Shown: positions 8,774-16,914 of the stretch, in pieces | Layout: each line of letters starts with the position of its first letter | Numbering within the stretch: position 1 is the stretch's first letter | Assembly: GCA_024275095.1 (NCBI GenBank) | Contig: JAJRZV010000102.1 | Coordinates: 1-46,502, forward strand | Origin: a bacterium | Lineage (GTDB): Bacteria; JAJRZV01 | Reading direction: 5' to 3' | Length of the DNA: 46,502 nt | Program-made: the position numbers and the translations under genes | Notes under the pieces: model-generated | The model's input: only the letters and a program-made list of their open reading frames with translations | What the model was told of the DNA's origin: nothing | Databases searched by the model: none

Positions 8774-9103
8774 AAAAAAAACGTAAATGTCTTTCTATTT
8801 TTAACAGGATTTCCGCAGCATATGAATGACACGACCCATGATGTATCATGACCCATTTTCTACAGTTGCATTCCAAAAGTTTTTATAAATCAATGTGTTA
8901 TGAGCACACGATTTTCTTTTGGCACCACAGTTCTCTGTCCGGGAAAGAAAGGGTGTTTATTTAGCTTTCTTTCTCCGGTCAGCGGAAGCCTCAAAAGATA
9001 TCGCCTGTCTTTTAATCTCACTTCCACCTGCTCCACGGAAACAACTTGGGGGATTTTAAACCGGGGAAGGCATTCACGGCTGCAAAAGGGCAACAAGATA
9101 CAA
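8774..9103. other. Intergenic region between convergent permease and nlpD genes
   Basis: No tRNA, terminator with a clear T-run or mobile element was found. The small perfect palindrome CATGATGTATCATG near 8851 has no T-tract. The only possible gene is the short minus-strand frame described separately at 8890-9096. Confidence 0.5.
8890..9096 (-). CDS. Possible small protein downstream of nlpD
   Basis: A 68-codon frame begins at a TTG (two TTGs in a row) seven bases after the nlpD stop and on the same strand, which would allow translational coupling. The middle reads like a real beta-rich protein (VSVEQVEVRLKDRRYLLRL, then LNKHPFFPGQRTVV). There is no ATG and no good ribosome site, and I recognise no family. 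The plus-strand frame over the same interval looks less protein-like. It could also be a decayed gene fragment or chance. Confidence 0.25.
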   Translation of the reverse strand: MLPFCSRECLPRFKIPQVVSVEQVEVRLKDRRYLLRLPLTGERKLNKHPFFPGQRTVVPKENRVLITH

Positions 9104-9838
9104 TTACGGCAGATATAAAAGCGGGTTTACCGGAATTTTACCCCTGCGAATTTCAAAATGCAGATGAGGACCGGTAATCCGGCCGGTCTGGCCCACGCGG
9201 CCGATAATATCACCCTGTTTTACAAAGTCACCTTCCTTCACCAAGTTTACCTGGTTGTGTGCATAAACAGTGAAAAAATTCCCGGTGTGTTTAATCACAA
9301 TTAAATTACCATATCCTTTGAGTTCATCTCCTGAATACACCACGCGTCCATCAGCAGCGGCCCTGATGGGAGTGCCTTCTGGTGCTGAAATATCTATTCC
9401 ATCGTGGGGACGGCCATTACGCCTGCCAAATCCACTGGTAATGGTTCCCACGACGGGCCAGACAAATCTGCCCTTGCCTTTTGAAGGATGCTTTTGAATC
9501 TTTGAATTAGGAGACGAGGATGATGAGCGTGGCTGCGCCCTGGATAAGGAATACGTTTGTGAATGCTTGCTTTTCTCCGGGCTCGAAGCTGTTTCAGAGG
9601 TGTATGGCTTCACATCAAGCACGTGATCGGCACCCGGAATAAAAAGCACCTGGCCTTCTTTGATTTCTTCAGGATCATCAAGCCGGTTGGCAACAATAAT
9701 ATCTTCCATTTTTACCCCGTACGTTTTTGCAATACGGTAAAGGGTCTGCCCTTTTTTAACGGTATGGTATACCCCGTATGGTGTTCCACATGAATATAAG
9801 AATATAACCGCTGCTGCAACGAAAACTGCTTTCTTCAT
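9104..9838 (-). CDS. nlpD: LysM and M23 (LytM) domain lipoprotein, NlpD-like
   Basis: The protein has a lipoprotein signal (VIFLYSC), a single LysM domain for peptidoglycan binding (YHTVKKGQTLYRIAKTYGVKMEDIIVANRL), a Ser/Pro-rich linker and a C-terminal M23 domain. The M23 zinc motifs are intact: H-x-x-x-D in PHDGIDI and HLHFEIR. It could therefore be an active endopeptidase, unlike enterobacterial NlpD, which is an amidase activator with a degenerate site. I take the ATG at 9838, with GAGGGAG about ten bases upstream. A TTG three codons earlier has poor spacing. The neighbours surE-pcm-yqaA on the same strand match the conserved proteobacterial surE-pcm-nlpD order, which supports the name. 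No rpoS follows. The likely role is cell-wall remodelling during division. Confidence 0.85.
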   Translation of the reverse strand: MKKAVFVAAAVIFLYSCGTPYGVYHTVKKGQTLYRIAKTYGVKMEDIIVANRLDDPEEIKEGQVLFIPGADHVLDVKPYTSETASSPEKSKHSQTYSLSRAQPRSSSSSPNSKIQKHPSKGKGRFVWPVVGTITSGFGRRNGRPHDGIDISAPEGTPIRAAADGRVVYSGDELKGYGNLIVIKHTGNFFTVYAHNQVNLVKEGDFVKQGDIIGRVGQTGRITGPHLHFEIRRGKIPVNPLLYLP

Positions 9839-9957
9839 GTAAGCCAACTCCCTCGTTGGGAAATTTTAGCAGCTCGGGACATAACAGGTCACATTAAACT
9901 GTCTGTTCACAACGCAAACCTCTACTTTTTATGTTCACGTGATATCATGAAAACGTC

Positions 9958-10599
9958 ATGATGTCCAAAAAGCAACTCGAGATGATACTTGCCCGGCTGG
10001 CTGTGTTTGAACGACCACGCCTTAAACTCGAACAATACAGTACAGACGCCGGTAACGCAGCGTTTCTTGTTCATCACGCGGCTGTGTGCGGCGATGTAAA
10101 GGATAAGATAATAGTTGATCTCGGCGCGGGCACAGGCATTCTCGCTCTGGGAACACTATTCTACTCTCCGGCGGAGGTTCATCTGGTTGACACAGACCGG
10201 GAAGCCCTGGACATTGCCCGGGAAAATCTGAAACAGCTTCAACAAGAATTCAGCCTTCCACATCAAAATGTGTTTTTTCACTGCGTGGACGTCCAGAAGT
10301 TCTACCGCAAGGGACATACGGTAATCATGAATCCACCTTTTGGAAAATTTCGAAAAGGAATAGACCGCCTGTTTCTTTCAAAAGCATTCTCAATTTCCGA
10401 TGTAATCCATACCTTTACAAACACAGGAAGCCAGCCCTTTGTAGAGGCATTTGCTCGAGAACACGGATTCTGCATCACTCATCATCAAGATCGTGAAATG
10501 ATGTTACCTCACTCGTTTAAGCACCACAGTCGCAGACTCTTCCGGCAAAAAGTTGACTATTACCGGCTTGAAAAAGTCATGAAAAAAGCATCATCTTAA
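9958..10599 (+). CDS. METTL5-like (COG2263) RNA N6-adenine methyltransferase
   Basis: This 213-residue class I SAM methyltransferase has motif I VDLGAGTGILALGT, an acidic residue closing motif II (LVDTDREAL) and the catalytic NPPFG motif in VIMNPPFGKFRKGIDRLFL. The N-terminal FERPRLKLEQYSTDAGNAA and the C-terminal LPHSFKHHSRR correspond to the KPKLxLEQYPT and P-x-x-(Y/F)KFHKKK segments of eukaryotic and archaeal METTL5. Members of that family methylate an adenine in small-subunit rRNA at or near the decoding site, and they are mainly archaeal and eukaryotic. The gene is the only plus-strand gene inside the minus-strand nlpD-surE block, and its last nine bases overlap the 3' end of yqaA. This is consistent with insertion by transfer. 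Its substrate in this bacterium is unknown. Confidence 0.8.
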   Translation: MMSKKQLEMILARLAVFERPRLKLEQYSTDAGNAAFLVHHAAVCGDVKDKIIVDLGAGTGILALGTLFYSPAEVHLVDTDREALDIARENLKQLQQEFSLPHQNVFFHCVDVQKFYRKGHTVIMNPPFGKFRKGIDRLFLSKAFSISDVIHTFTNTGSQPFVEAFAREHGFCITHHQDREMMLPHSFKHHSRRLFRQKVDYYRLEKVMKKASS

Positions 10600-11184
10600 C
10601 CGCCACAGCACAAAAACCACCACTATCACCATTGAAGCACCTATTACTACCTTTTCAAAGTTCTTTTCCACGAATTCACCTGCCTTTTCACCCCATATAG
10701 AAAAGGGCGTGGCCAGCAGAAAGTATCGTGAACCACGGCCCGTAAGGGATGCAGCAAGGAAAAGAAACACGTCCATTTTCACTGCTCCTGATGCAATGGT
10801 AAAAACCTTATATGGCAAAGGAGTAAAGGCCGCCAGAAACACAATATAAACACCGTGAGTGGAATACAGAGACTGAAAACGGGAAAACTCTTCGTGCAGG
10901 TGAAAAAAATCTATCACCCGGATTCCCACCGTGCCCATGAAATAATGCCCGATGATATACCCTAAGAAAGCACCTGACACCGATGCCATCGTGGTAATTC
11001 CAGCAAAAAAGAAAGCGCGCCTTGGGCGTGCCAGACACATGGGCAGAAGAAGCACCTCGGGAGGAATCGGGAAAAACGAAGCTTCGGCAAAGGCCACTGC
11101 CGCCAGCGTCACCGGGCTTGCCCGGCGCCCCAGGAAATCAACTGTCCAGTAATAAACTTTTCTCAGAAACAAAAAAGGCTTCAA
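10591..11184 (-). CDS. yqaA: YqaA-family (DedA/VTT-like) membrane protein
   Basis: This 197-residue integral membrane protein of the YqaA/SNARE-associated (DedA-like, VTT fold) group has about five hydrophobic segments. It carries the family features F-P-I-P-P-E-x-L/V-L-x-P (FFPIPPEVLLLP) and the re-entrant G-x-x-x-G-Y-x-x-G (GAFLGYIIG). Relatives in the wider DedA family act as lipid scramblases or flippases; the role of the YqaA branch is not established. The start is a TTG four bases after the pcm stop, so translational coupling with pcm is likely. Placement between pcm and nlpD is seen in other proteobacteria. Confidence 0.8.
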   Translation of the reverse strand: MKPFLFLRKVYYWTVDFLGRRASPVTLAAVAFAEASFFPIPPEVLLLPMCLARPRRAFFFAGITTMASVSGAFLGYIIGHYFMGTVGIRVIDFFHLHEEFSRFQSLYSTHGVYIVFLAAFTPLPYKVFTIASGAVKMDVFLFLAASLTGRGSRYFLLATPFSIWGEKAGEFVEKNFEKVVIGASMVIVVVFVLWRLR

Positions 11185-11187
11185 TTT

Positions 11188-11856
11188 TTACTGGCTCCAC
11201 CCATGCTTTCCTATAAGTTTCACAAACACGCACCCCCCAAGGTTCTGTATAAACACCTGGCCTTCCCGTTTCTCAACAAGCAGAAGGTCCTGTCCCATAC
11301 GATCACCTACCGGAATAACCAGCCTGCCCCCATCGGCAAGCTGGTTAACGAGCGGTTGAGGGATTTCAGGAGCACCCGCTGTCACAATAATTCCGTCAAA
11401 TGGAGCCGCCTCTGGCCAGCCCAGCGTGCCGTCTCCTACTCTTATGTAAAACCTGGAATAACCCAGAGCCTCCAGCTGTTTCTTCGCCTTTTCCGCAAGC
11501 TCCTGGACACGTTCAATGGAATACACCTCAGCACCTGCCTCCAGCAACACGGCGGTCTGATACCCCGACCCCGTACCAATTTCCAGCACCTTCATTCCAG
11601 TGCGTGGCGCCAGAGCTTCTGTCATGAACGCAACCATGTATGGCTGGGATATGGTCTGTCCGTGACCTATTGGGAGCGGGTGGTCATCGTAAGCCTGTGA
11701 ACGCACGGACTCCGGCACAAACAAGTGGCGGGGAACATTTCTCATTGCTTTGAGCACAACAGGATTTGTTACACCACGATTTCTTATCTGAGTCTCCACC
11801 ATTTGATGGCGCAATCGTGCGTAATACTTCTCTTTATCAGAATTTTTCGAGCTCAT
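11188..11856 (-). CDS. pcm: Protein-L-isoaspartate O-methyltransferase
   Basis: This SAM-dependent enzyme of about 222 residues repairs L-isoaspartyl sites in aged proteins. The family hallmarks are present: GHGQTISQPYMVAFMTEAL, motif I VLEIGTGSGYQTAVLLEAG, IERVQELAEKA and GDGTLGWPEAAPFDGIIVTAGAPEIP. The ATG at 11856 is preferred because GAGGA lies about nine bases upstream; the TTG five codons earlier has no such site. The coding sequence overlaps the end of surE by 20 bases, the usual surE-pcm coupling. The protein is cytoplasmic and linked to stress and stationary-phase survival. Confidence 0.93.
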   Translation of the reverse strand: MSSKNSDKEKYYARLRHQMVETQIRNRGVTNPVVLKAMRNVPRHLFVPESVRSQAYDDHPLPIGHGQTISQPYMVAFMTEALAPRTGMKVLEIGTGSGYQTAVLLEAGAEVYSIERVQELAEKAKKQLEALGYSRFYIRVGDGTLGWPEAAPFDGIIVTAGAPEIPQPLVNQLADGGRLVIPVGDRMGQDLLLVEKREGQVFIQNLGGCVFVKLIGKHGWSQ

Positions 11857-12601
11857 TTTTCCAGTCCTCAAGTATCCGGAGTGATTCGCGGTGGGTAAGA
11901 TCCAGGTGGAGTGGAGTTACTGAAATATATCTCCTCAAAACCATTACGATATCTGAGTTTTCTATGTACTCAAACCCGAGTTCATCTCCCCCTATCCAGT
12001 AATATTTTCTGCCACGTGGGTCAACTTTTTCCACAATGGCTTCACCATACTTACGCCGCCCCTGGACTGTAAACGCTACACCTTTTATTTCTGAGACGCT
12101 ACTTACGGGAGGGACATTCACATTGAGAAATACTCCCTCAGATGGCATACCATGTCTGAAGACAATTTCAGCAAGGCGCCTGGCGAACTGCCCGGCAGGG
12201 GTATAATTCAGGTTTTCCCTTCCCGCAAGGGATATGGAAAAAGCAGGAATGCCAAGAAGTGTTGCTTCCATTGCCGCGGAGACAGTACCACTGTACGTCA
12301 CATCATCTCCAAGGTTGCCTCCCCTGTTGATACCAGAAGCAACAAGATCGGGACGAAATTTCAGGAGTCCATTCACCGCGATATTCACACAATCAGCAGG
12401 CGTTCCATCCACGGCAAATGTTCTTTCATCCACTTCTGTCACGCGTAAAGGCCGATGTAAAGTTATTGCGTGAGACGAGGCGGACTGCTCCCTGTCAGGA
12501 GCCACGATCCAGACTTCGCCCAGCTCTTCGAGCGATTCAGCGAGGCAGCGTAATCCTTCTGCATAAATACCATCGTCATTGGTTACCAGTATCCGCCTCA
12601 T
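11837..12601 (-). CDS. surE: 5'/3'-nucleotidase SurE
   Basis: This metal-dependent nucleoside monophosphatase removes phosphate from 5'- and 3'-nucleotides. The N-terminal MRRILVTNDDGIYAEGL holds the ND-D metal ligands. Further motifs are PDREQSASSHAITLHRPLR, DGTPADCVN and SGINRGGNLGDDVTYSGTVSAAMEA. I place the start at the ATG at 12601 (MRRILV), with AGGAG eleven bases upstream. A longer frame exists to 12643, but SurE proteins begin at the ILVTNDDG segment. The tRNA-Pro gene lies 51 bases upstream on the same strand, so surE may be read from the tRNA promoter. Confidence 0.94.
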   Translation of the reverse strand: MRRILVTNDDGIYAEGLRCLAESLEELGEVWIVAPDREQSASSHAITLHRPLRVTEVDERTFAVDGTPADCVNIAVNGLLKFRPDLVASGINRGGNLGDDVTYSGTVSAAMEATLLGIPAFSISLAGRENLNYTPAGQFARRLAEIVFRHGMPSEGVFLNVNVPPVSSVSEIKGVAFTVQGRRKYGEAIVEKVDPRGRKYYWIGGDELGFEYIENSDIVMVLRRYISVTPLHLDLTHRESLRILEDWKNELEKF

Positions 12602-12652
12602 CGGATGAACAGCTCCTGAAGTTTTCCGTGAAAATTCATGCATATAAAAAAA

Positions 12653-12728
12653 TGGTCGGGGTGAGCCGACTTGAACGGCCGACCTCTCGCACCCTAAGCG
12701 AGTGCGCTAACCCCTGCGCCACACCCCG
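12653..12728 (-). tRNA. tRNA-Pro(AGG)
   Basis: The minus strand folds into a full cloverleaf: acceptor CGGGGTG/CACCCCG, D stem GCGC/GCGC, anticodon stem CTCGC/GCGAG with loop TTAGGGT, five-base variable region, T stem GGCCG/CGGCT with loop TTCAAGT, then A73 and an encoded CCA. The anticodon (12693-12695) is AGG. C1-G72, A73, G35 and G36 are the bacterial tRNA-Pro identity elements, so the Pro assignment is firm. Adenine at position 34 is unusual, because bacteria normally have it only in tRNA-Arg(ACG). Confidence 0.93.
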
Positions 12729-12739
12729 ACGCGGAAATT

Positions 12740-12768
12740 ATTATAACAAACCCATCGCTTTTGGTTAA
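12740..12768 (-). promoter_or_regulatory. Promoter of tRNA-Pro
   Basis: On the minus strand a perfect TATAAT (12740-12745) lies 17 bases after TTAACC (12763-12768, four of six to the -35 consensus). It is about 12 bases before the mature tRNA 5' end. Transcription could continue into surE. Confidence 0.6.
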
Positions 12769-12820
12769 TAGCTCCTCAACTGTTGTACCGATTACTGCCC
12801 GCAGAATGCTTACACAAAGC

Positions 12821-13195
12821 TTAATGCGAAATCTGAGCTTCAAGAGAGTCTATATTTTTTTCCACAACCCTCACCAGCTGCTCCAGCTTCTCCCGCACTT
12901 TTTTAAGGCGACCAGCAAGCGTTTGTCGCGAGTGTTTTTCACTTCCACCCCATTTCTCTTCCAGTTTCTTTCTGGCACCTTTAATTGTGAAATTTTCCTC
13001 ATAAAGGAGCTTTTTAATTTCCATTACAAGTTCCAGATCCTTCTTTTTGTAAAGTCGCCGGTTGGCCCGATCCTTTATCGGACGAAGCATGGGAAATTCA
13101 GTCTCCCAGTATCTGAGCACGTGAGCCTTTATTCCCGTAATGCGGGAGACCTCGCTGATGTTGTAGTACAGTTTATCTTTGGGAAACGCTTTCAT
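12821..13195 (-). CDS. MerR-family transcriptional regulator of the pheT-ihfA locus
   Basis: This DNA-binding protein of about 124 residues has the N-terminal MerR winged helix (YYNISEVSRITGIKAHVLRYWETEFPMLRPIKDRANRRLYKKKDLELVMEIKKLL) and a C-terminal coiled-coil-like tail (LAGRLKKVREKLEQLVRVVEKNIDSLEAQI). No Cys-based effector site is seen. This small type regularly sits after ihfA in Deltaproteobacteria. The ATG at 13195 (MKAFPKDKL) overlaps the ihfA 3' end by 23 bases. A further upstream start at 13234 would lengthen the overlap and adds unconserved residues. The target is unknown. Confidence 0.85.
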   Translation of the reverse strand: MKAFPKDKLYYNISEVSRITGIKAHVLRYWETEFPMLRPIKDRANRRLYKKKDLELVMEIKKLLYEENFTIKGARKKLEEKWGGSEKHSRQTLAGRLKKVREKLEQLVRVVEKNIDSLEAQISH

Positions 13196-13463
13196 TGAGT
13201 CGTTTTTTAAGAAGCGGACTTGTCCTGAAAACAAGGACGCGACGCTCAGAAATGGTCATGCTTTCATTTGTTTGAGGATTGCGTCCTCTGCGAGGTTTCT
13301 TGTGGCGCACTTCGAAAATGCCGAAACCTGATAGTTTCAATCTTCCTTCTTTTACAAGCACTTCTTTCATCGTTTCGAACACCAGATCCACAAGTTCCTG
13401 GCACTCTTTTTTGGAGAATCCGATTTTTTCATTAAGAATTTTAACCAGTTCTGCCTTCGTCAT
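13173..13463 (-). CDS. ihfA: Integration host factor alpha subunit
   Basis: This 96-residue DNA-bending protein of the HU/IHF family shows MTKAELVKIL, LSGFGIFEVRHKKPRRGRNPQT (the DNA-intercalating beta arm with its Pro) and ISERRVLVFRTSPLLKKRLN. Position directly after pheT is the classical place of ihfA/himA in proteobacteria and favours IHF-alpha over HU. GGAGGACGGG precedes the ATG. The gene overlaps the following merR gene. Confidence 0.92.
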   Translation of the reverse strand: MTKAELVKILNEKIGFSKKECQELVDLVFETMKEVLVKEGRLKLSGFGIFEVRHKKPRRGRNPQTNESMTISERRVLVFRTSPLLKKRLNESVSQR

Positions 13464-13473
13464 CCCGTCCTCC

Positions 13474-15873
13474 TTATCTCAAAGAGGCATTAAATTCCTT
13501 TTGAGCCATTTTAATAATAGACTCAAAAATACTCGAAATTTCTTCGGAACTCAAGGTTTTTTTCAGGCTTCTGAACCAAATCTGAAAGGTCACGCTCATG
13601 CGTCCTTGAGGGATGGCACCACCCCTGTATATGTCATAAAGCCACACTTTCCATATATAAGGCGAAACCTCATATATCCGCCTGATCATTGCTTCCACGT
13701 TTTCGCTCTCGTCAATTACAAAAGAAAGATCGCGGATCGCAGGTGGAAAACGAGGCACCTCTCTTGCTGCGTAGTGGCGTGCCTCTACAAGAGTAAGTAC
13801 CTGTTCCATATCTATTTCAGCCACAACTACTCCAGACTCAAGCTCAAGCGAACTTGCAAATTGAGGATGTAGCTCTCCAAATACAGCCACAGGCCTGCCT
13901 TCCTCTGTTTCCATCCGTGCACTTTTGGCTGGATGAAAAAGATTCCCGTGCTGAAGCCTGGTATTTGTTCGCAGGGTTGAGGGAATAACACCAACGCTCA
14001 TGAGCACGCTCTCCACAACACCCTTCACAGTAAAGAAATCAACCTCATGCACCTCATCTGTCCAGGAAATGCCAGGATACCGACCCGAGAGAATCAATCC
14101 CAGGTGTTCACGTTCTTGGAATACTGAACCATCACTGTAAAAAACGCGACCAATCTCGAATAATGCAACATTGCGTCGCAAGTTACGATGATTTTTTGAA
14201 AGGGCTCTTACAAGACCCGAGATAAGATTCATTCTCAAACATGGCTCCTCTTTAGAAAGCGGATTTTCCAGAGTCACTGGAAATGAAATGCCATCTTCAT
14301 TGAAAAAGTAAAAATTTTCTCCTGGATTTTTGGAAGTAAAAATGTACGTCATGGTTTCAAAAAAACCGAGACTCGCAAAATGCTGTTTAACACGCCTGAA
14401 GCAGGTAATACGTGAAGGAAGGCGAAAAGCACCAATTTGAACAGGGCTGAGTGCTTCTGGAACAGCATCGTATCCTCTAATTCGCAAAAGTTCCTCAACC
14501 ACATCCGAGTCCATCTGGACGTCATGCCTGTATGACGGAGGTGAGACCTTAATCGCTTCCTCCTGGACTTCCACCTGGAAATTTAATCGTTTGAGAATAT
14601 CTTCCATCTCTTCGAGGGAGAATTTCACACCCGTTGAGCGCTGGACAAAATCTCTTGAAACAAGAATCGTCGGACGCTCAATGGGGTTTGGGAAATTATC
14701 CAATGGACGAGCGGCTTTTCCTCCACAAATTCTTTCCATCAGATGCGCGGCGCGCCTCAACCCTTTCTCCACTCCAGCAAGATCCACCTTTCTCTCGAAC
14801 CGAAAAGACGATTCAGAAGATATACGATATCGACGGGACGTACGCCTGACAGACGAGGGCTCGAACCACGCGCTCTCGAGAAAAATCTGGACGGTCCCCT
14901 CATCCACAGCCGAGGCCTCACCACCCATCACACCTGCAAGTGCTACCGGCCCTTTTTCGTCAGCAATAACGAGATCTTCCTCGGTCAGCTCCAGATGTGA
15001 ACCGTCAAGCAAAAGGAGTTTCTCACCGGGTCTGGCAAAGCGCACATGAATATCACCTTCCAGCCTTGTCAGATCAAATGCGTGCAAAGGTTGACCCAGT
15101 TCCATGAGCACATAGTTGGTAATATCCACTGTATTGAGAATAGGCCTGAGCCCCATCTTTATTAATCGAGCCTTCATCCACGCAGGTGACTCTCCGCACT
15201 TAATATCAGTAATAATCAGGCCCATGTATCTGCGACAGTAAAACCCGTTATCAATATGTACATCCTTGTGAATTTCTACAGGATGTTCTGTAAAGGAAAT
15301 ATCGGGTTCTTTAAAATCGCGTCCTATAACAGCCGCTATCTCCCGGGCCATGCCCAGATGACTGAGCACATCACCACGGTTGGGAGTTACTGCAATCTCG
15401 AAAAGCGTGTCTTTAAACTCAAGTGCTTCCACCATATCAGACCCGTCAGGAGTACCGTCATTAAGCCTCATAACCCCGGGAGACTTTTCCTCAAGCCCCA
15501 GTTCTTCAGGAGAACACAACATGCCCTCTGATAAAACATCGCGGATCTTGCGGGCCTCTATTGCTGCTCCACCTTTGATGCGTGCACCAGGAGGTGCAAA
15601 CGGGCAGACATCGCCCTCTGATACGGAAAGGTCACCACAAATAATTTCGTATTCTTTTGGTCCAGCCTTTACTTTGAGCACGTGTAGCTTATCCGCCTGC
15701 GGATGGGGCGCTACTGAAAGCACCTTTGCCGCGATTACGCCTTCTATACCATCTCCCAGCACTTCATAACCCTCTACCTCAAAGCCTGCCATGGTCAAAG
15801 CGCGTGCCAGTTCTTCATCCTCCATGTCAGAAATATCCACGAAATCACATATCCAGCGGCGGCTGATCTTCAT
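13474..15873 (-). CDS. pheT: Phenylalanyl-tRNA synthetase beta subunit
   Basis: The 799-residue subunit has the normal length. The N-terminal tRNA-binding (EMAP/B1) domain is seen at VIAAKVLSVAPHPQADKLHVLKVKAG, followed by B3/B4 editing and B5 domains (TPNRGDVLSHLGMAREIA). At the C terminus is the ferredoxin-fold anticodon-binding domain (REVPRFPPAIRDLSFVIDESENVEAM). With PheS it forms the alpha2-beta2 enzyme that charges tRNA-Phe. The start overlaps the pheS stop by four bases (ATGA), so the two are translationally coupled. No defect was seen. Confidence 0.97.
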   Translation of the reverse strand: MKISRRWICDFVDISDMEDEELARALTMAGFEVEGYEVLGDGIEGVIAAKVLSVAPHPQADKLHVLKVKAGPKEYEIICGDLSVSEGDVCPFAPPGARIKGGAAIEARKIRDVLSEGMLCSPEELGLEEKSPGVMRLNDGTPDGSDMVEALEFKDTLFEIAVTPNRGDVLSHLGMAREIAAVIGRDFKEPDISFTEHPVEIHKDVHIDNGFYCRRYMGLIITDIKCGESPAWMKARLIKMGLRPILNTVDITNYVLMELGQPLHAFDLTRLEGDIHVRFARPGEKLLLLDGSHLELTEEDLVIADEKGPVALAGVMGGEASAVDEGTVQIFLESAWFEPSSVRRTSRRYRISSESSFRFERKVDLAGVEKGLRRAAHLMERICGGKAARPLDNFPNPIERPTILVSRDFVQRSTGVKFSLEEMEDILKRLNFQVEVQEEAIKVSPPSYRHDVQMDSDVVEELLRIRGYDAVPEALSPVQIGAFRLPSRITCFRRVKQHFASLGFFETMTYIFTSKNPGENFYFFNEDGISFPVTLENPLSKEEPCLRMNLISGLVRALSKNHRNLRRNVALFEIGRVFYSDGSVFQEREHLGLILSGRYPGISWTDEVHEVDFFTVKGVVESVLMSVGVIPSTLRTNTRLQHGNLFHPAKSARMETEEGRPVAVFGELHPQFASSLELESGVVVAEIDMEQVLTLVEARHYAAREVPRFPPAIRDLSFVIDESENVEAMIRRIYEVSPYIWKVWLYDIYRGGAIPQGRMSVTFQIWFRSLKKTLSSEEISSIFESIIKMAQKEFNASLR

Positions 15874-16898
15874 CGAAACTGTTCCAGAAAGTCAAGATTT
15901 CCTTCGTAAAATAACCGAATATCAGAAATGGAATACTTCAGCATGGTAAGACGTTCCACACCCACACCAAAGGCAAAGCCGGAAAATTTCTCGGGATCAA
16001 GATGCACATTTTTCAACACTTCTGGATGAATCATGCCGCAACCCATCACCTCAATCCAGCCTTCTCCGCATATACGGCAACCTTCGCCACCGCAAAAAAC
16101 GCATCCAATATCTACTTCTGCACTGGGTTCAGTGAAAGGGAAGTAACTTGGCCTGAATCGTACGGGAATATCCAGGAGAAAGAATGTTCTGAGAAACTCG
16201 GATATCACCCCTTTTAAATGCGCAAAGGAGATGTCCACATCCACAGCAAAACCCTCTACCTGATGAAACATGGGGCTGTGTGACACATCGAAATCCCGGC
16301 GGTACACCCGACCGGGAGCTATTACCTTCAGAGGCGGCGTTTTTACCTCCATTACGCGTATCTGAACAGGAGAAGTATGCGTCCGCAAGAGAAACCTGCC
16401 CCCTTCAATGTAAAATGTGTCCTGCATATCTCTCGCGGGATGGTCCTTGGGGATATTGAGGCCTTCAAAATTGTGATAGTCATCTTCAATTTCCGGGCCT
16501 TCCTCCACTTCAAACCCCATGGAAAGGAAAATATCTATTATCTCGTCCATTACCCTGGAGATGGGATGTACCGCACCCACAGGAAAGGGTCTTCCAGGAA
16601 GGTGAACATTGACCTTTTCTTCCAGGAGTTTACGTTGAACCTTTTCTTCTTGAAGCTCCCGAAGCCTTCGCGTAATTCCGTTCGTAACCTTTTCTTTGAG
16701 TTGATTAACTGCCCTACCGTAATCTTTTCTTTTAGCAGGATCTATCTGTGGTATGGCTTTGAGAAGCCCTGTAACAAGGCCTTCCTTGCGACCCAAATAC
16801 TTAACTTTCAGACGTTCAAGCTCACTTTCGTGCGATGCATTCTTTATATCGTGCTCAAACTCTTCCTCAATGCGTTTGATGGCCTCGTATTCATCCAC
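15870..16898 (-). CDS. pheS: Phenylalanyl-tRNA synthetase alpha subunit
   Basis: The 342-residue catalytic subunit has an N-terminal coiled coil that binds tRNA-Phe and a class II core. Motif 2 is RVYRRDFDVSHSPMFHQVEGFAVD. A Cys-rich turn (CVFCGGEGCRICGEGW) is common in bacterial PheS, and motif 3 is FAFGVGVERLTMLKY. The segment GCGMIHPEVL is standard. The gene lies 16 bases after rplT in the translation operon. Confidence 0.97.
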   Translation of the reverse strand: MDEYEAIKRIEEEFEHDIKNASHESELERLKVKYLGRKEGLVTGLLKAIPQIDPAKRKDYGRAVNQLKEKVTNGITRRLRELQEEKVQRKLLEEKVNVHLPGRPFPVGAVHPISRVMDEIIDIFLSMGFEVEEGPEIEDDYHNFEGLNIPKDHPARDMQDTFYIEGGRFLLRTHTSPVQIRVMEVKTPPLKVIAPGRVYRRDFDVSHSPMFHQVEGFAVDVDISFAHLKGVISEFLRTFFLLDIPVRFRPSYFPFTEPSAEVDIGCVFCGGEGCRICGEGWIEVMGCGMIHPEVLKNVHLDPEKFSGFAFGVGVERLTMLKYSISDIRLFYEGNLDFLEQFR

Positions 16899-16914
16899 CT
16901 CAAAGCTCCCCTGT

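Noticed and set aside
8846-8870. CATGATGTATCATG palindrome between convergent genes
   Set aside because: The stem is only six AT-rich pairs and no T-tract follows on either strand, so it is neither a convincing terminator nor an assignable operator.
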